A DNA stretch of 64,000 bases, taken from NCBI RefSeq assembly GCF_036711975.1, contig NC_091976.1, forward strand, positions 20,708,001 through 20,772,000, read 5' to 3'. The notes under the pieces are model-generated. The model was given only the letters and a program-made list of their open reading frames with translations. It made no database searches and was not told the DNA's origin. Shown piece by piece: positions 54,701-64,000 of this stretch (positions within the stretch are counted from its first letter, which is position 1; each line of letters opens with the position of its first letter). The stretch is from Onthophagus taurus (Eukaryota > Arthropoda > Insecta > Coleoptera > Scarabaeidae). Position numbers and translations under genes: made by a program.

Positions 54701-57082
54701 TATCAAATCAGATATGGATTACATATGTGTGAGTACTGGGTACGTGATCTTATGACGTAAGCCTGGAACCATCAATAGCGTCTATCCACGTTTTGAAAAT
54801 CATAAACTTCTAGATCTTATTATTAATAACTGTCTCTCTATTCAGGAGTTTAAATCGCGTTGAGATACTTTCGTGGGCCAAGAAAATCACCATTAAGGTT
54901 CTTGAGTACGTTCCGTATTTCTGGAAATGAACACGGTTAGTGTTTTTATAACCGGTGAATTATATGGGTCTAGTGTTTAAAGGGAAATATTTAATTTGGT
55001 ACTCTGCTTCTTCGATGAAAGCAATTAAAGAAAAATTCAGATTCCATCTCAGATAGAATATACTATACGAAATAAGGACTACAAAACTTTCTTAACTTTA
55101 TATAAATGTACCAAAACTATGATAAAGTTGTAACTAATTAAATACCCAGATCTATTATGGTATTATGTCGAAAATAGGAAAGGTTTTCCACATTTTTCTC
55201 AATGGTTTTATTCAGTCTTCATTGACGGTACCTTATTGATCCTCGATGTGCTCTTAGGTTAAGCACACAGTCGATTTTTAGTCGGCCCACAATTGCAGAT
55301 CAACTTGATTTTTATATTTAACTTAATATGTTTATGTCCATCGACTAAACTATATGTAGACTGAAAATCGACAGTGTGTGTCTAGTCTTAGTGAGGTTGA
55401 TCCAATGACTATGATAGGTTTAGCAAAACCACTCTTTCTTATATTCCACATTTTAGTGAGCTCAAGTTGCTTTCCATAGATGAAGTTGCTGTACTTCGTC
55501 CAAAATGGTGTCAACGCATCAAGTCAGTGAGATGCAATCTTTTTAATGTGGCTGAGTTGTCACCTGGCTAATCATTGTTAGCAACGCGAATTGGAAATTT
55601 TGTGTCTTCTTTTCGTCGGGCTACTTCTGACGTTTCCCATGGTAGTAATTCATCCTCTTATTGGTATACACTAATGACATAACCTCAGATAATTTATTTT
55701 GAACAGTTTAAAATTTATGGTGAAGAGTGTAATTTATGATGGATGAACCAGTTCCACAAATATTGTATATTTGTATATTTTTCGTGCATTTGTTACCCCT
55801 TTAATTGTTCTTATAAACTGGAAATTCATACTTATGCAGAATGTATGACGTAGAAGAAGAGTCTTCGAAAGAAATTTATGGTACTGCAGTTCTTTTCAAA
55901 AGCTCAGGGACCCATCTTGAAGGTAGTGAGCATAGCCTTTGCACCACTTACCCCGAATTCAGAATCAGAGCTGCAGGTGATAGAGCTCTATTATATGTTA
56001 ATATGCTTAAATCAGTGATGACAGTTTGTGTCGATTACCTTCCTCGTATAATAAGTAATTTTAATGTTAGATACGATGATGTTGAAAGAGTCTTTTAGCT
56101 TACGTCACTTGAATTTCAATTAGTTTTGTTTAAGAGTGTCAATCATTCTGGCGAAGAATGTTGAGTAAGATTGGTGTTGTTAACGATTGTCAATCATCCT
56201 GGGAAAAATGTTAGGAAAGGTTAGTTTTGTATACAAATTTCAATCATTCCAGATAAGAATGTTAGTTAAGGTAAATTTTTTTTCGAATATAGTTTCATGG
56301 ATGCAAAGTAATCCTACCATAACGCAAACTTTACTTCCAACATTTAGCAATATAACTTTTTCTTACGTGTTTGACATAAAATTCCAGTATATCCCTCATG
56401 ACATTTACATTCCAAAGGTTTCTCACAAAACCCATTTAAACACCCTGGCAAAATCTGACACTCTCTGCAAGTTTTCCCAGCCCAACCCAACCTACATTTA
56501 CACTCCCCAGGATTATCACAATAACCCCGAGTTTGATGACAATCCGATCTACATGTAGCTACAAAAAAAAAACATCTTTATTTTAATTCGTTTCATCATC
56601 CTCGTTAAATTTACGTTCTGAACAAAATAACCCATCCCATCCTTCGTGGCAAATACACTCAAAACTAACGTTACAATAACCGTGTTGGCATCCGGGTAAT
56701 GGAATGCACTTGTTACATTTTTCGCCGTAATAGCCGAGTTTGCAAAGACACTCTCCCGGTCGATTACAATATCCTTGAAGTGGATCACAACCTGGGCGAC
56801 ATTTGGGAACGTCGCATAAATCGCCATTCCAACCGGGAAGACATTTTACTTCACCGTCGTCGTCGCAAATGTAATGAGAATGAGGATTTCTCGAAGCCGG
56901 GATTTCACAAGCCTGGAATAATTAATTAACTTCGTTTCAATTTAAAGTTAAGAAAATTCTAATTTTTCCCTTCAAAAATTTTAATTAACCTGTTTTTTCC
57001 ATTTTGGCACGTACTTAGCTGAATCAACCATTACAATTGGAACGATTCCGAAAATACACAATAAAAACACTTGAATCCCCAT
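51755..57082 (-). CDS. Secreted DLK/Delta-like EGF-repeat protein
   Basis: Predicted exons, in order of translation: 56,990-57,082; 56,615-56,912; 56,367-56,558; 52,253-52,313; 52,046-52,176; 51,755-51,993. All introns are GT-AG, phases agree across every junction, and the product has 337 residues. [20 protein letters not shown] is the signal peptide. [20 protein letters not shown] recalls the end of a DSL domain. Three tandem modules follow, each a pair of short EGF repeats of the protein-delta-homolog type: [20 protein letters not shown] with [36 protein letters not shown] with [36 protein letters not shown] with [20 protein letters not shown]. One ordinary EGF ([20 protein letters not shown] onward) and a Ser/Thr/Glu-rich tail end it. 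No transmembrane segment is seen, so it should be secreted, perhaps acting on Notch-type receptors as DLK proteins do. It lacks the CCxGY motif of Nimrod proteins. Exon 4-6 and exon 1-3 blocks are joined over a 4-kb intron by matching phase and repeat pattern; two genes are possible but less likely. Confidence 0.78.
53960..54660 (-). mobile_element. LINE reverse-transcriptase fragment, Jockey-like
   Basis: On the - strand [20 protein letters not shown] marks the central block of a reverse transcriptase. It is followed by a damaged YADD region ([11 protein letters not shown]) and then a 116-codon frame with [40 protein letters not shown] and [20 protein letters not shown]. Upstream blocks are present but in other frames. 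The copy is truncated at both ends and lies in the intron of the EGF-repeat gene, in the same orientation as the gene. Confidence 0.8.
55258..55386. mobile_element. MITE, 129 bp
   Basis: Imperfect terminal inverted repeats: GTTAAGCACACAGTCGATTT at the left and, reading inward from the right end, ACTAGACACACACTGTCGAT. Both run into a TTTTAGTC/TTTCAGTC motif. The element is flanked by a 5-bp direct repeat CTTAG (55,253-55,257 and 55,387-55,391), fitting a target-site duplication. No coding capacity. Confidence 0.65.
55841..56098 (+). other. Unidentified open frame in intron
   Basis: An 85-codon ATG-to-stop frame ([15 protein letters not shown]..., ...[21 protein letters not shown]) on the strand opposite to the EGF gene. 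Its composition looks more protein-like than its neighbours, but I recognise no family, and there is no signal peptide or splice pattern that I can support. It may be part of a mobile element. Confidence 0.2.
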
Positions 57083-57199
57083 TTTAATTTTTCTTTAAAC
57101 ACGAAATCTTTAAATTCAATTCACTTTTTCTTGAGGACTTTAAATCATTCTAACACCAAATCGAACACTGGCTTCTAAACGCTCTCGGTTCTTCTTCAA

Positions 57200-57234
57200 C
57201 GTCCTGACCATGAACTTGGTCAATCTAGTACTGA
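57200..57234 (-). promoter_or_regulatory. Possible TATA-less start region of the EGF gene
   Basis: TCAGT (initiator) at 57,230-57,234 on the - strand with GGACGT, like a downstream promoter element, beginning 29 bases after the putative start (usual +28). No TATA box in front, unlike the cuticle-type genes. Weak evidence. Confidence 0.3.
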
Positions 57235-57423
57235 AGAGCATCTTCGCGACGAACGAGTCAATGCCCCTAACCTACTTGAGTTTGTGTTTGAGTGTGGTTT
57301 CTTTGCACATAACTGTGATACACCGTTCATTATAGAACAAAATGAGGACATCGTTTAGTTGCAATTAGAATTGGGTTGTTAATTTGAATAAAGAATATAG
57401 AGAAGGAGTAGTTTTTGAATTTT

Positions 57424-57429
57424 TTTATT
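57424..57429 (-). terminator. Poly(A) signal AATAAA
   Basis: TTTATT on + about 30 bases after the lipase stop codon. Confidence 0.5.
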
Positions 57430-57459
57430 TCGATAATTTAAATGCATACTTATTTAAAC

Positions 57460-60400
57460 TTATTTACTATTAGGAAACGTTTGAAATAATTGTATAATTC
57501 GATCATAAGCGTATTCTTTAACGCGCCTGCCGTACACGAAGTCTAAATGATTAAAATCGCCATCGTTGATTTCTCTAATTCCATATCGAGCAATTGGTGA
57601 TAAGTTATTATAAAAATTTAGCGAGTCCTATTAAAAGAAAATTAAAATAATAAAATAAATTTCGGTACTATTTCAACGTACTTTTCGTCCAACAACCCAA
57701 TCATTTTGGCCATACATCACATAAGTAGGTACCAAAATCTTTTTGATGTCATATTCAGGTGGTTGGAGGGTTCCATAAACCTCGGGATTCTTTTTTATGC
57801 CATAATCAAACTTTCTAAACTCTCCTTTTACTAAGGCTGAAGCTTGAGTTAATGCTTTTAAAGATGTCCCACCGGGAACTACGTTATAATAAACAGGAAC
57901 TTTTTCCTAATACAAAACAAAATGATGAAAAAATAAAAAAATAAACAGATTTTAACGTACTGATCCAACTCCTGTTATAGGTCCATAAAACAAATTATGC
58001 AATTGAGCACACAATTGTATTAAAACTGGCGATTCCAAACAAACAATTTCGCTCATCCATCTTAACGGTTGCGATTGCGATATTAATCGGATTAAATCGA
58101 AATCATTTGCGAGTTTCTAAAACTTTCAAAACTCTAAATATTTTGAATTTGATTTTATAATTCGTGTTATAATTACCAAGAAAAATGGTAAAGTGTAAGC
58201 GACTTGTTTATATGGTGAAATCATATTTGTTAATGTATAAGCAGGTGCCATAAAAACGAAAAGCTTTATATTTCTCGCGGCTTCTTCAGGAAATTCCGAT
58301 GCGTACATCATCCCTATCGTCGTCCCCAAGGAATGTCCGATATAAAATAAAGATTTTCCGGTTATCGAAGTCATGTAAGACATTGCTTCCGGTGTATCAT
58401 AAAGCGCCATTTCATCTATACTAAAAAATTATTATTCAAAAATTATTGAAAGAAATAAATAGTTTCGATTACTAAATAATAGAAAGTGCATAATTTGCAT
58501 TAACATTTATAAGCACTAATTCATAGTTGAAAGAGAGTAATAAACTATAAAAGTGACATATCTCGGTTAAAACCTAATTACACCAAGGTTGTTACTGTCT
58601 ACTGTTACTTTCTTGGAAGGTGGTGGGTTTTACCGAGTTTTCATGATGTCAAAGTTAAAACCTACGGAAAACCGTTTAAATTTTTTTTAAAGATATTTTA
58701 CATGTTTATTACTTTTACTTTACATAAATGTAATAGCCCGTTTCGTTTCTTACCCAACTTGTACCATGTAGAAATTAACACGCAAACTTATCAAGCGTAA
58801 TTAATTACGACTTATGAAATTAATTACATATACGAGAACGTAATTAATTTAATAATTTTATTTCAAATTAACATAAAAGCTCGTTTAGAATTAAACGAGA
58901 ATAATAAAATGTCATATTAAAATAGTTTTAAAATGAAAAGAAACAAATAATAATAATTTTTATATTATTTTTTAAGTTAAATATTTTAAGAAACTGTCAT
59001 TTACAAAATAATAGTTTGTTTATATAATAATTTAAGCATTAACAGGTACAGAGTACCATACCACTCTTATTACTAAGATGATTATTTTATATCAATACGT
59101 GGTGTTGTCCACTCTGACATTTTGTGATTAATTTGATCCAGTTATGTCTTTTTTTAACAACTATTGGGAGTGACTAAGCCTTAGTCTTTTACCAATTATT
59201 CTTATCTTTGTTCGCATTTGACATCATTGATCTTTCTCCTTCTTCTATCCTCATTTTGTGTGTTGTTTTTATGTGACAGAGTAACACCACCGAAGAGTCT
59301 TTCCCTTTTTACACATGTTGGATTTTTTATCGTATACACCATGATATAATTCACGTGGTTTTTTGATTATCCTTGACAACAAATTTGTCTGTATTTTCTT
59401 GATTTTGGTGTTTTTCTGATCCATTATTCAGTCACTGATGCCAAACCACCACGGCAAGTTATACGATTGAGTAACACATAGAAATGAAAAAAGTTTATTA
59501 TCAAAATGAGTGCTTTTTAGGGTAACTATTGCGTGCGTTTTGCACATATTACAGCAGACGTGGTAGTTCTTCAAACTCAACTGTGCAATGTTTAATGGCT
59601 AATTACATCATCGCTGTCCGTGAAACTGTGCAGAAGAGCCCGAACCAGTTTCGAACTTTCGCAGTTGTGTACCCGTATAAGATCCAACTGACCCAGGAGC
59701 ACAAAGTTAATGTCCAAAGATAACGCCGTTTGTTCGTTCCTACGTTAAGCCAGCTTCGGAGCGGGGAACGAAGAGATTTTGGTCGGTAAATCATCTTTAG
59801 CGATTTTTTGGATAATGACTATGTTAGCAAGCAAAATTGTCATATATGGGACGATGCTAACCCACACGAGGTTCACTAAGTGGCAATGAATCCACAACAA
59901 GTTCCATATTATCCATATTCTTTATGGTTAATATTTAGCCAAAACTGATGATCTGATTGCACCGACTCAGTCTGAAGTGACTTAGACTACATTAATGGTG
60001 AAGGAAATAGAATCTTCCCTGTTGTTGCAAATTGTGATATTGCAATTGATATTTACATACCGATAATTATTTGAACTACACATCGCAGCTACTCGACTAT
60101 ACTTAAGAAGTAAAAACATAAGAAAATATAAGCTCTACAATTAATAGCATACCAATCAAAAATTGGTTAACTTATTACAGCGAATTGTACTAAGACGATG
60201 GCGATATGTCCAAAAGATTAGAAAATTACTTAATCGAAAATCATTTTGACCAATCAATCTCTCTTGTATTGATCGTTTCATTTCCTTTTTCTCTTCCAAC
60301 CCGATATCTTCCCTCTCCTCCTCTAGACCAATATCCTAGATAAGCAGGCATAACATCCAAATTCATTGTAAGCTTGCCAGCAGTATCTGCAATGCATCAC

Positions 60401-63400
60401 TTGAAACAGTTGAGCAAACCGGTACCATTGCCAAGAGGATCATCCACTGCCCCGCAATTTCACACGAAAGTGGCTGTTACCTATTCTCACCCAGTTACTC
60501 CATATCTATACAACATAACACCCATAAACAATCAATCGTAGATTACACGGAGCGCGGGAGGCCTAAGACCTCATTCACAACGCATTACCCTGCACAACAT
60601 ATCCAGCAGTTTCATTAGCTCATTTTCTACACATCGCATTCCAAGATTATTCCTAGATATTTCTTTTTCTTCTTATATGCCAATGAGACTGTGCGATATC
60701 TTACTTATCAACATGTCGATGAGACAATGAATTATTACGAATACGCCTTGGTTTTGCGTTATTAAGGTTCGTCCAGCATAACAGAGTTTGTACTTATCAT
60801 ATTTCTTCTCGAGTCTTGTTTATAGCAACTTTGCTGGACTGCGATTTTCGGTATCCATATTGATCATCGAGATGCAGGTTGTACGCTTCCCAAGGAAGAA
60901 ATAATAATGTTATAATATAGATGGTTTAACAACCTTCGATCTTCGAAAACTCAACAATATAGTCAAATAAACACCTGGCTACTCAATAAGTAACAAATTG
61001 TGTCCATTATTTTTTGTCAAGATTTTGAGCTCTAAATCTTTTAAACGAGTTACCTTGTGATTTTTCGGGTTAAACGCAGGTCACACTACTAGGCTGCTTG
61101 CCAGCCGCGAGTTGTGGAAACCGCTACTGTTAGCAATCAATCAGCTTGGTGTGAGCTTGTCGCCGCCAGCTGGTGAGTATTTGTCAGCGACTGGTGAAAT
61201 TGGACATATTCTATTTTGGTAACCAGGTAGCAGCGACTAGCAGGTCACGTGTCTCACTCGCACCCGCTGCCATCAGTGAGCAACACTGTCTGACACTCAA
61301 GCAGCACATCAGCGGCACGTATCACGTGGTCCTTTGTTTATGTTCGATGTCTGTTCTGTTAATGTTGTCTTTAATTACTAATAATTATCAGTGGTAGTCC
61401 TAACGTTGTGGTGGCAGTGATGCTCGTATTTCTAAACTAAGCACACTCACACCCCCCTTTGCGGGTAAGGTTTGGGTTACTTTAACTCTTAGCTGCTGAT
61501 CAATTTGGAATGTGCATTAATTACAGCAAAATTGTGAGACAGTAGTAAATAAATATGAATCATACGTACACAATACAATAAATTTGTACAGAAAATGATA
61601 TGATAACGGCGGCAACCTCGGTAGGTTTTATTAATCCTAAAAAACCAGTTGTACATATGGTGTTAAACATAAACAAGTTTCCACAATTCCTTAAGATTTC
61701 GGTGCTTCTGAATATAATAAAAATTTCATTTTAATTACATTTCTAGGACCTTTTGAATTTCCCACTCGTTTGATCCATCAAATGCATTAAAAATCTAAAA
61801 TCGTCAGTAAATTGTGAAAGATATGCTTTGGTCGATTTTTTATTCGCAGAGTGATCAAATGAAGAAATGATATTATAATTCAAAAAAGATATCTTTTTGA
61901 TCTATATACTGCAAAAAGAACATTTATTATTTTGAAAATCAGAACGCATTTAGACAGTTTAACATCCACCTCATATATGACCAAATAATGCTCTGAAATC
62001 TAACACGATTTAGATGAATCTAATGTACGCTATCGTAAACATCGATGTTTAGCAAGTTTATACTAAAACGTCCATAACACAGTATTTTCTCAAAAATGAT
62101 GGATAGACTATGAACCAAAAATTTCAAATTACTATTCAACAATGCTGGCTTTCGATCAAAGGTATTTCCACAAACACTAATGTAGTAATGTTGTTTTGAA
62201 GAGATTGCATAGAACTGTCACAATCTACATTATTACCTATATAAATAAGGAGTAAACATTTTCCAGTACTTCTCATTTCTGTATTCAAGTTTTAATTCAT
62301 TACGTTGCCATTTGGTAATATACTGGTATTGCCCCAATACATTTTTTATAGGTTCTTATTAACATTCGATTCAACAGCTCTCACCGCGTCCGAATATATT
62401 CCAGTAGCAAGAATTGGCTTTCGATTGCTTCCAATACCATTCAACCTGCGTTGAACTGTTCAACATTTTTTTAACTGTTCGTCATTAATAGGAATATTTT
62501 GGAGCAATTTGGCATTATAAACATTTATTTACACACGACTGCGTTAATGCATACCACAGCATAGGATTAAGTTGTAGTAGGCTAACTCTAATACCATAAA
62601 CATAATGCTACTTAATGCAACTTTAACTCAATACTATAACTCTAGCTTGTTCTAATTTGCCAAATTAGTTTATATTCATCTTATATAGGTAATTGTCCCT
62701 TTACAATTCTGAACGTTCTGAACATTACCTACAAATACACAATCTGTGGTAAACGTATTTGTACATCCGTTTTTGTGGTCAGCAAAAAGTCTTTGAAGTG
62801 TGGTTCAGATTTTCTGTTCTGGTATTATTCCATTTTCATACACTCTACTTCTTTCTAAACTTTCCAAAAACTTATCGTTAATGTAGTTTATAGAATTGAT
62901 TAATGTTAAATCCAGAGAAAAACTTTGATTAGAATCACATCAGCATTAACGAGTTATTTAATTTACTTTCATTGCATAATTTCTAATCATCTTATTCAAT
63001 ATAACATACCTGTGGTCCCAATATTCTTTATCGTAAGTTGTTAAATTGACATGTCCTTCTGAATAGTAGCTACCCCTAAAGTTGCCAATCCAAACATCGT
63101 ATCCGGCATTCCAAAGAACATAAGCTACAAAAATTTTTTTTATGGTTTTTTTAATTTAAATAAATGTTTTAAACGACCCCGTTTCGATCGAATGCAATGA
63201 TATGTAAAACAGTACCGGTATAGGCACGCGATTAAAAGTGATTAAAAGCACGCATATAAGTGAGAAAGTGTGTATGCGTTAAGCGTAAAGAAATACCTTT
63301 GCAAATTACCTGCTAGGCGAAATGTTAAAGTATTAAACGAACAATACCGAGATTTTAACAAGAAAAAATAAGTAACTTATTAGTCCTTGATAATTTATCG

Positions 63401-63741
63401 AGTTATGTTTTAAATTATAGGTTAAGAAAAGCACGCGGGATTATAATAAGAAACGTATACGGTTATAAATTCGTTATTAGTGGTTAAGACCTAATTGATT
63501 GACAAGAAAATTACTTTAAGATTTATTTTCTTCATACGTTTTCGTTCTTACCCAAAGAAACATTTCCGTGTGTAATAAAATTAGCACTATTTGATAAAAT
63601 TCCGTGTTGAATAAAAACGGGTTGCCCATTTGAGTGAGGGTAATTAATGTTGGGGAGTCGAAAAATTGTTGTAATGTAACCATCGATGGCAGTTAATGTG
63701 TGTCTTTCTAAGGGATATCCAGCTCTACCTACTAATTCAGG
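57460..63741 (-). CDS. Acid lipase, lipase 1/3 family (partial, 5' end outside window)
   Basis: Six exons in order of translation: 63,552-63,741; 63,010-63,124; 58,177-58,420; 57,961-58,116; 57,682-57,906; 57,460-57,627. All introns are GT-AG and phases agree. The product is an alpha/beta-hydrolase of the lysosomal acid/gastric lipase type that hydrolyses acylglycerols or sterol esters. Evidence: PELVGRAGYPLERHTLTAID followed by GY (N-terminal Abhydro_lipase motif), QHGILSNSANFITH (oxyanion region), NAGYDVWIGNFRGSYYS, the nucleophile elbow GHSLGTT (serine codon 58,330-58,332), YGQNDWVVGRK with the acid aspartate, and FNHLDF with the catalytic histidine. The stop follows FPNSK. The signal peptide and first exon(s) lie beyond 63,741, probably outside the window. 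The 4.6-kb intron 2 holds transposon relics. In insects such enzymes are mostly gut or lysosomal; the role of this one is not shown by the sequence. Confidence 0.88.
59500..59945 (+). mobile_element. Tc1/mariner-superfamily transposase relic
   Basis: Landmarks in the right order on +: SRRGSSSNSTVQ and AVRETVQKSPNQFRTF (linker and second helix-turn-helix), VVYPYKIQLTQEHKVN, RDFGR*IIFSD (first catalytic aspartate), VSKQNCHIWDDANPHEVH and VAMNPQQV. Stops and frame changes make it dead, and the C-terminal catalytic part is missing. It belongs to the same broad family as the relic at 20.6-20.9 kb. Confidence 0.7.
61070..61430. repeat. GC-richer block with recurring short motif, possible transposon end
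   Basis: This stretch stands out from its AT-rich surroundings and repeats variants of a short motif: GCTGCTTGCCAGCCGC, GTCGCCGCCAGCTGGTGA, TCAGCGACTGGTGA and GGTAGCAGCGACTAGCAG. Recurrent subterminal motifs of this kind occur at the ends of DNA transposons. No inverted partner or transposase was found in the window. Confidence 0.35.
63125..63551. other. Lipase intron
   Basis: Intron between the exons ending VSLG and starting with CTTATGTTC; nothing else seen. Confidence 0.6.
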
Positions 63742-64000
63742 CTAAAAGAAAATAAATTCTATTTTATTTTATGTTACTAAAAAATAAATTGGTTAAGCAT
63801 GACAAAAAATGATTTTAACAACGATAAGAAAAGCCACAATCGAAACGTGGCGAATTAGAGCACGAATAAATAAGTAAAAATAAATATATAAATAAAAGTG
63901 TTTTTGAACGAACCACCTTGTTTGCGTGAACCTTTCGAAAACGATTGGAAATTTATTCGTTTCGATATCGATGTAATTGGGTGTCTGAAGTATGTTTTTC
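63742..64000. other. Intron or 5' part of the lipase gene, window edge
   Basis: Presumably the intron upstream of the first lipase exon seen. A possible donor (CAAACAAG|GTGGTT on the - strand, near 63,915) would make 63,917-64,000 part of another exon, but the translation shows no lipase motif, so I do not call it. Confidence 0.3.

Larger units (their letters stand above)
52314..56366. other. Large intron of the EGF-repeat gene
   Basis: About 4.05 kb, far longer than the other introns of the gene, apparently swollen by insertions: a LINE fragment, a MITE and an unidentified frame are annotated separately. The rest shows nothing I recognise. Confidence 0.6.
58421..63009. other. Large lipase intron
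   Basis: About 4.6 kb between the exons ending ...EYWDHS and starting IDEMALYD. It contains the Tc1/mariner relic and the GC-richer block annotated separately. No other exon of this gene is needed, since the phases join directly. Confidence 0.6.

Noticed and set aside
51755-57082. Calling the EGF gene a Nimrod B gene
   Set aside because: It lacks the CCxGY motif, and its second repeat type (C..LPGC..G.C....EC.C) is the DLK/Delta pattern.
1-64000. tRNA, rRNA or other structural RNA genes
   Set aside because: No sequence with tRNA internal boxes and matching stems, and no rRNA-like stretch, was recognised by eye; small RNAs without strong sequence signals could be missed.

Overview
The window is AT-rich eukaryotic DNA with short GT-AG introns, TATA-type promoters, insect cuticle-type genes and many decayed transposable elements. 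It reads as an insect autosomal region, most likely from a beetle. The beetle assignment is inferred from the mix of Jockey-like LINE and Tc1/mariner debris and from a satellite-like array of about 363 bp, close in period to the ~360-bp satellites known from Tribolium. No species is claimed.

From 6.7 to 44.1 kb lies a tandem cluster of nine paralogous genes for small secreted structural proteins. Their core is a long run of alternating proline and valine with basic or tyrosine residues (PVPV, KPYPVHVP types), usually flanked by glycine-rich arms. This is the composition of insect cuticular proteins of the Vajk type, known in Drosophila from the Nimrod gene region. The first copy is on the + strand and the other eight are on the - strand. 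In all except one the first coding exon has only four codons (seven in the copy at 37.4 kb), followed by a short phase-0 intron that splits the signal peptide. Seven of the nine carry a dibasic K-R-G site just after the signal peptide. Copies differ mostly in their arms (glycine-rich, or histidine/asparagine-rich) and in basic residue choice: the copy at 32-33 kb has no lysine in its core. A tenth small secreted gene (47.6-48.3 kb), rich in glutamine and asparagine, has the same split signal peptide but no Pro-Val core.

From 51.7 to 57.1 kb is a six-exon gene for a secreted EGF-repeat protein related to Delta/protein delta homolog (DLK), built of three copies of a DLK-type EGF pair plus one ordinary EGF repeat. 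It has a 4-kb intron filled with transposon relics. Just upstream of it, 57.46 kb to beyond the window end, are the last six exons of an acid lipase (lipase 1/3 family) with an intact catalytic triad.

The DNA between genes holds decayed LINE pieces (4.0, 15.2, 29.4, 35.2 and 54.2 kb), two Tc1/mariner transposase relics (20.7 and 59.7 kb), one LTR-retrotransposon fossil (21.3 kb), one short MITE (55.3 kb), and two related elements with pogo/Tigger-like terminal inverted repeats (45.6-47.2 and 48.8-50.6 kb). The interiors of those two elements are satellite-like arrays of quite different kinds. A fold-back array at 24.6 kb shares internal sequence with them. The structural-protein genes probably work together in cuticle formation; this is inference from family and layout.
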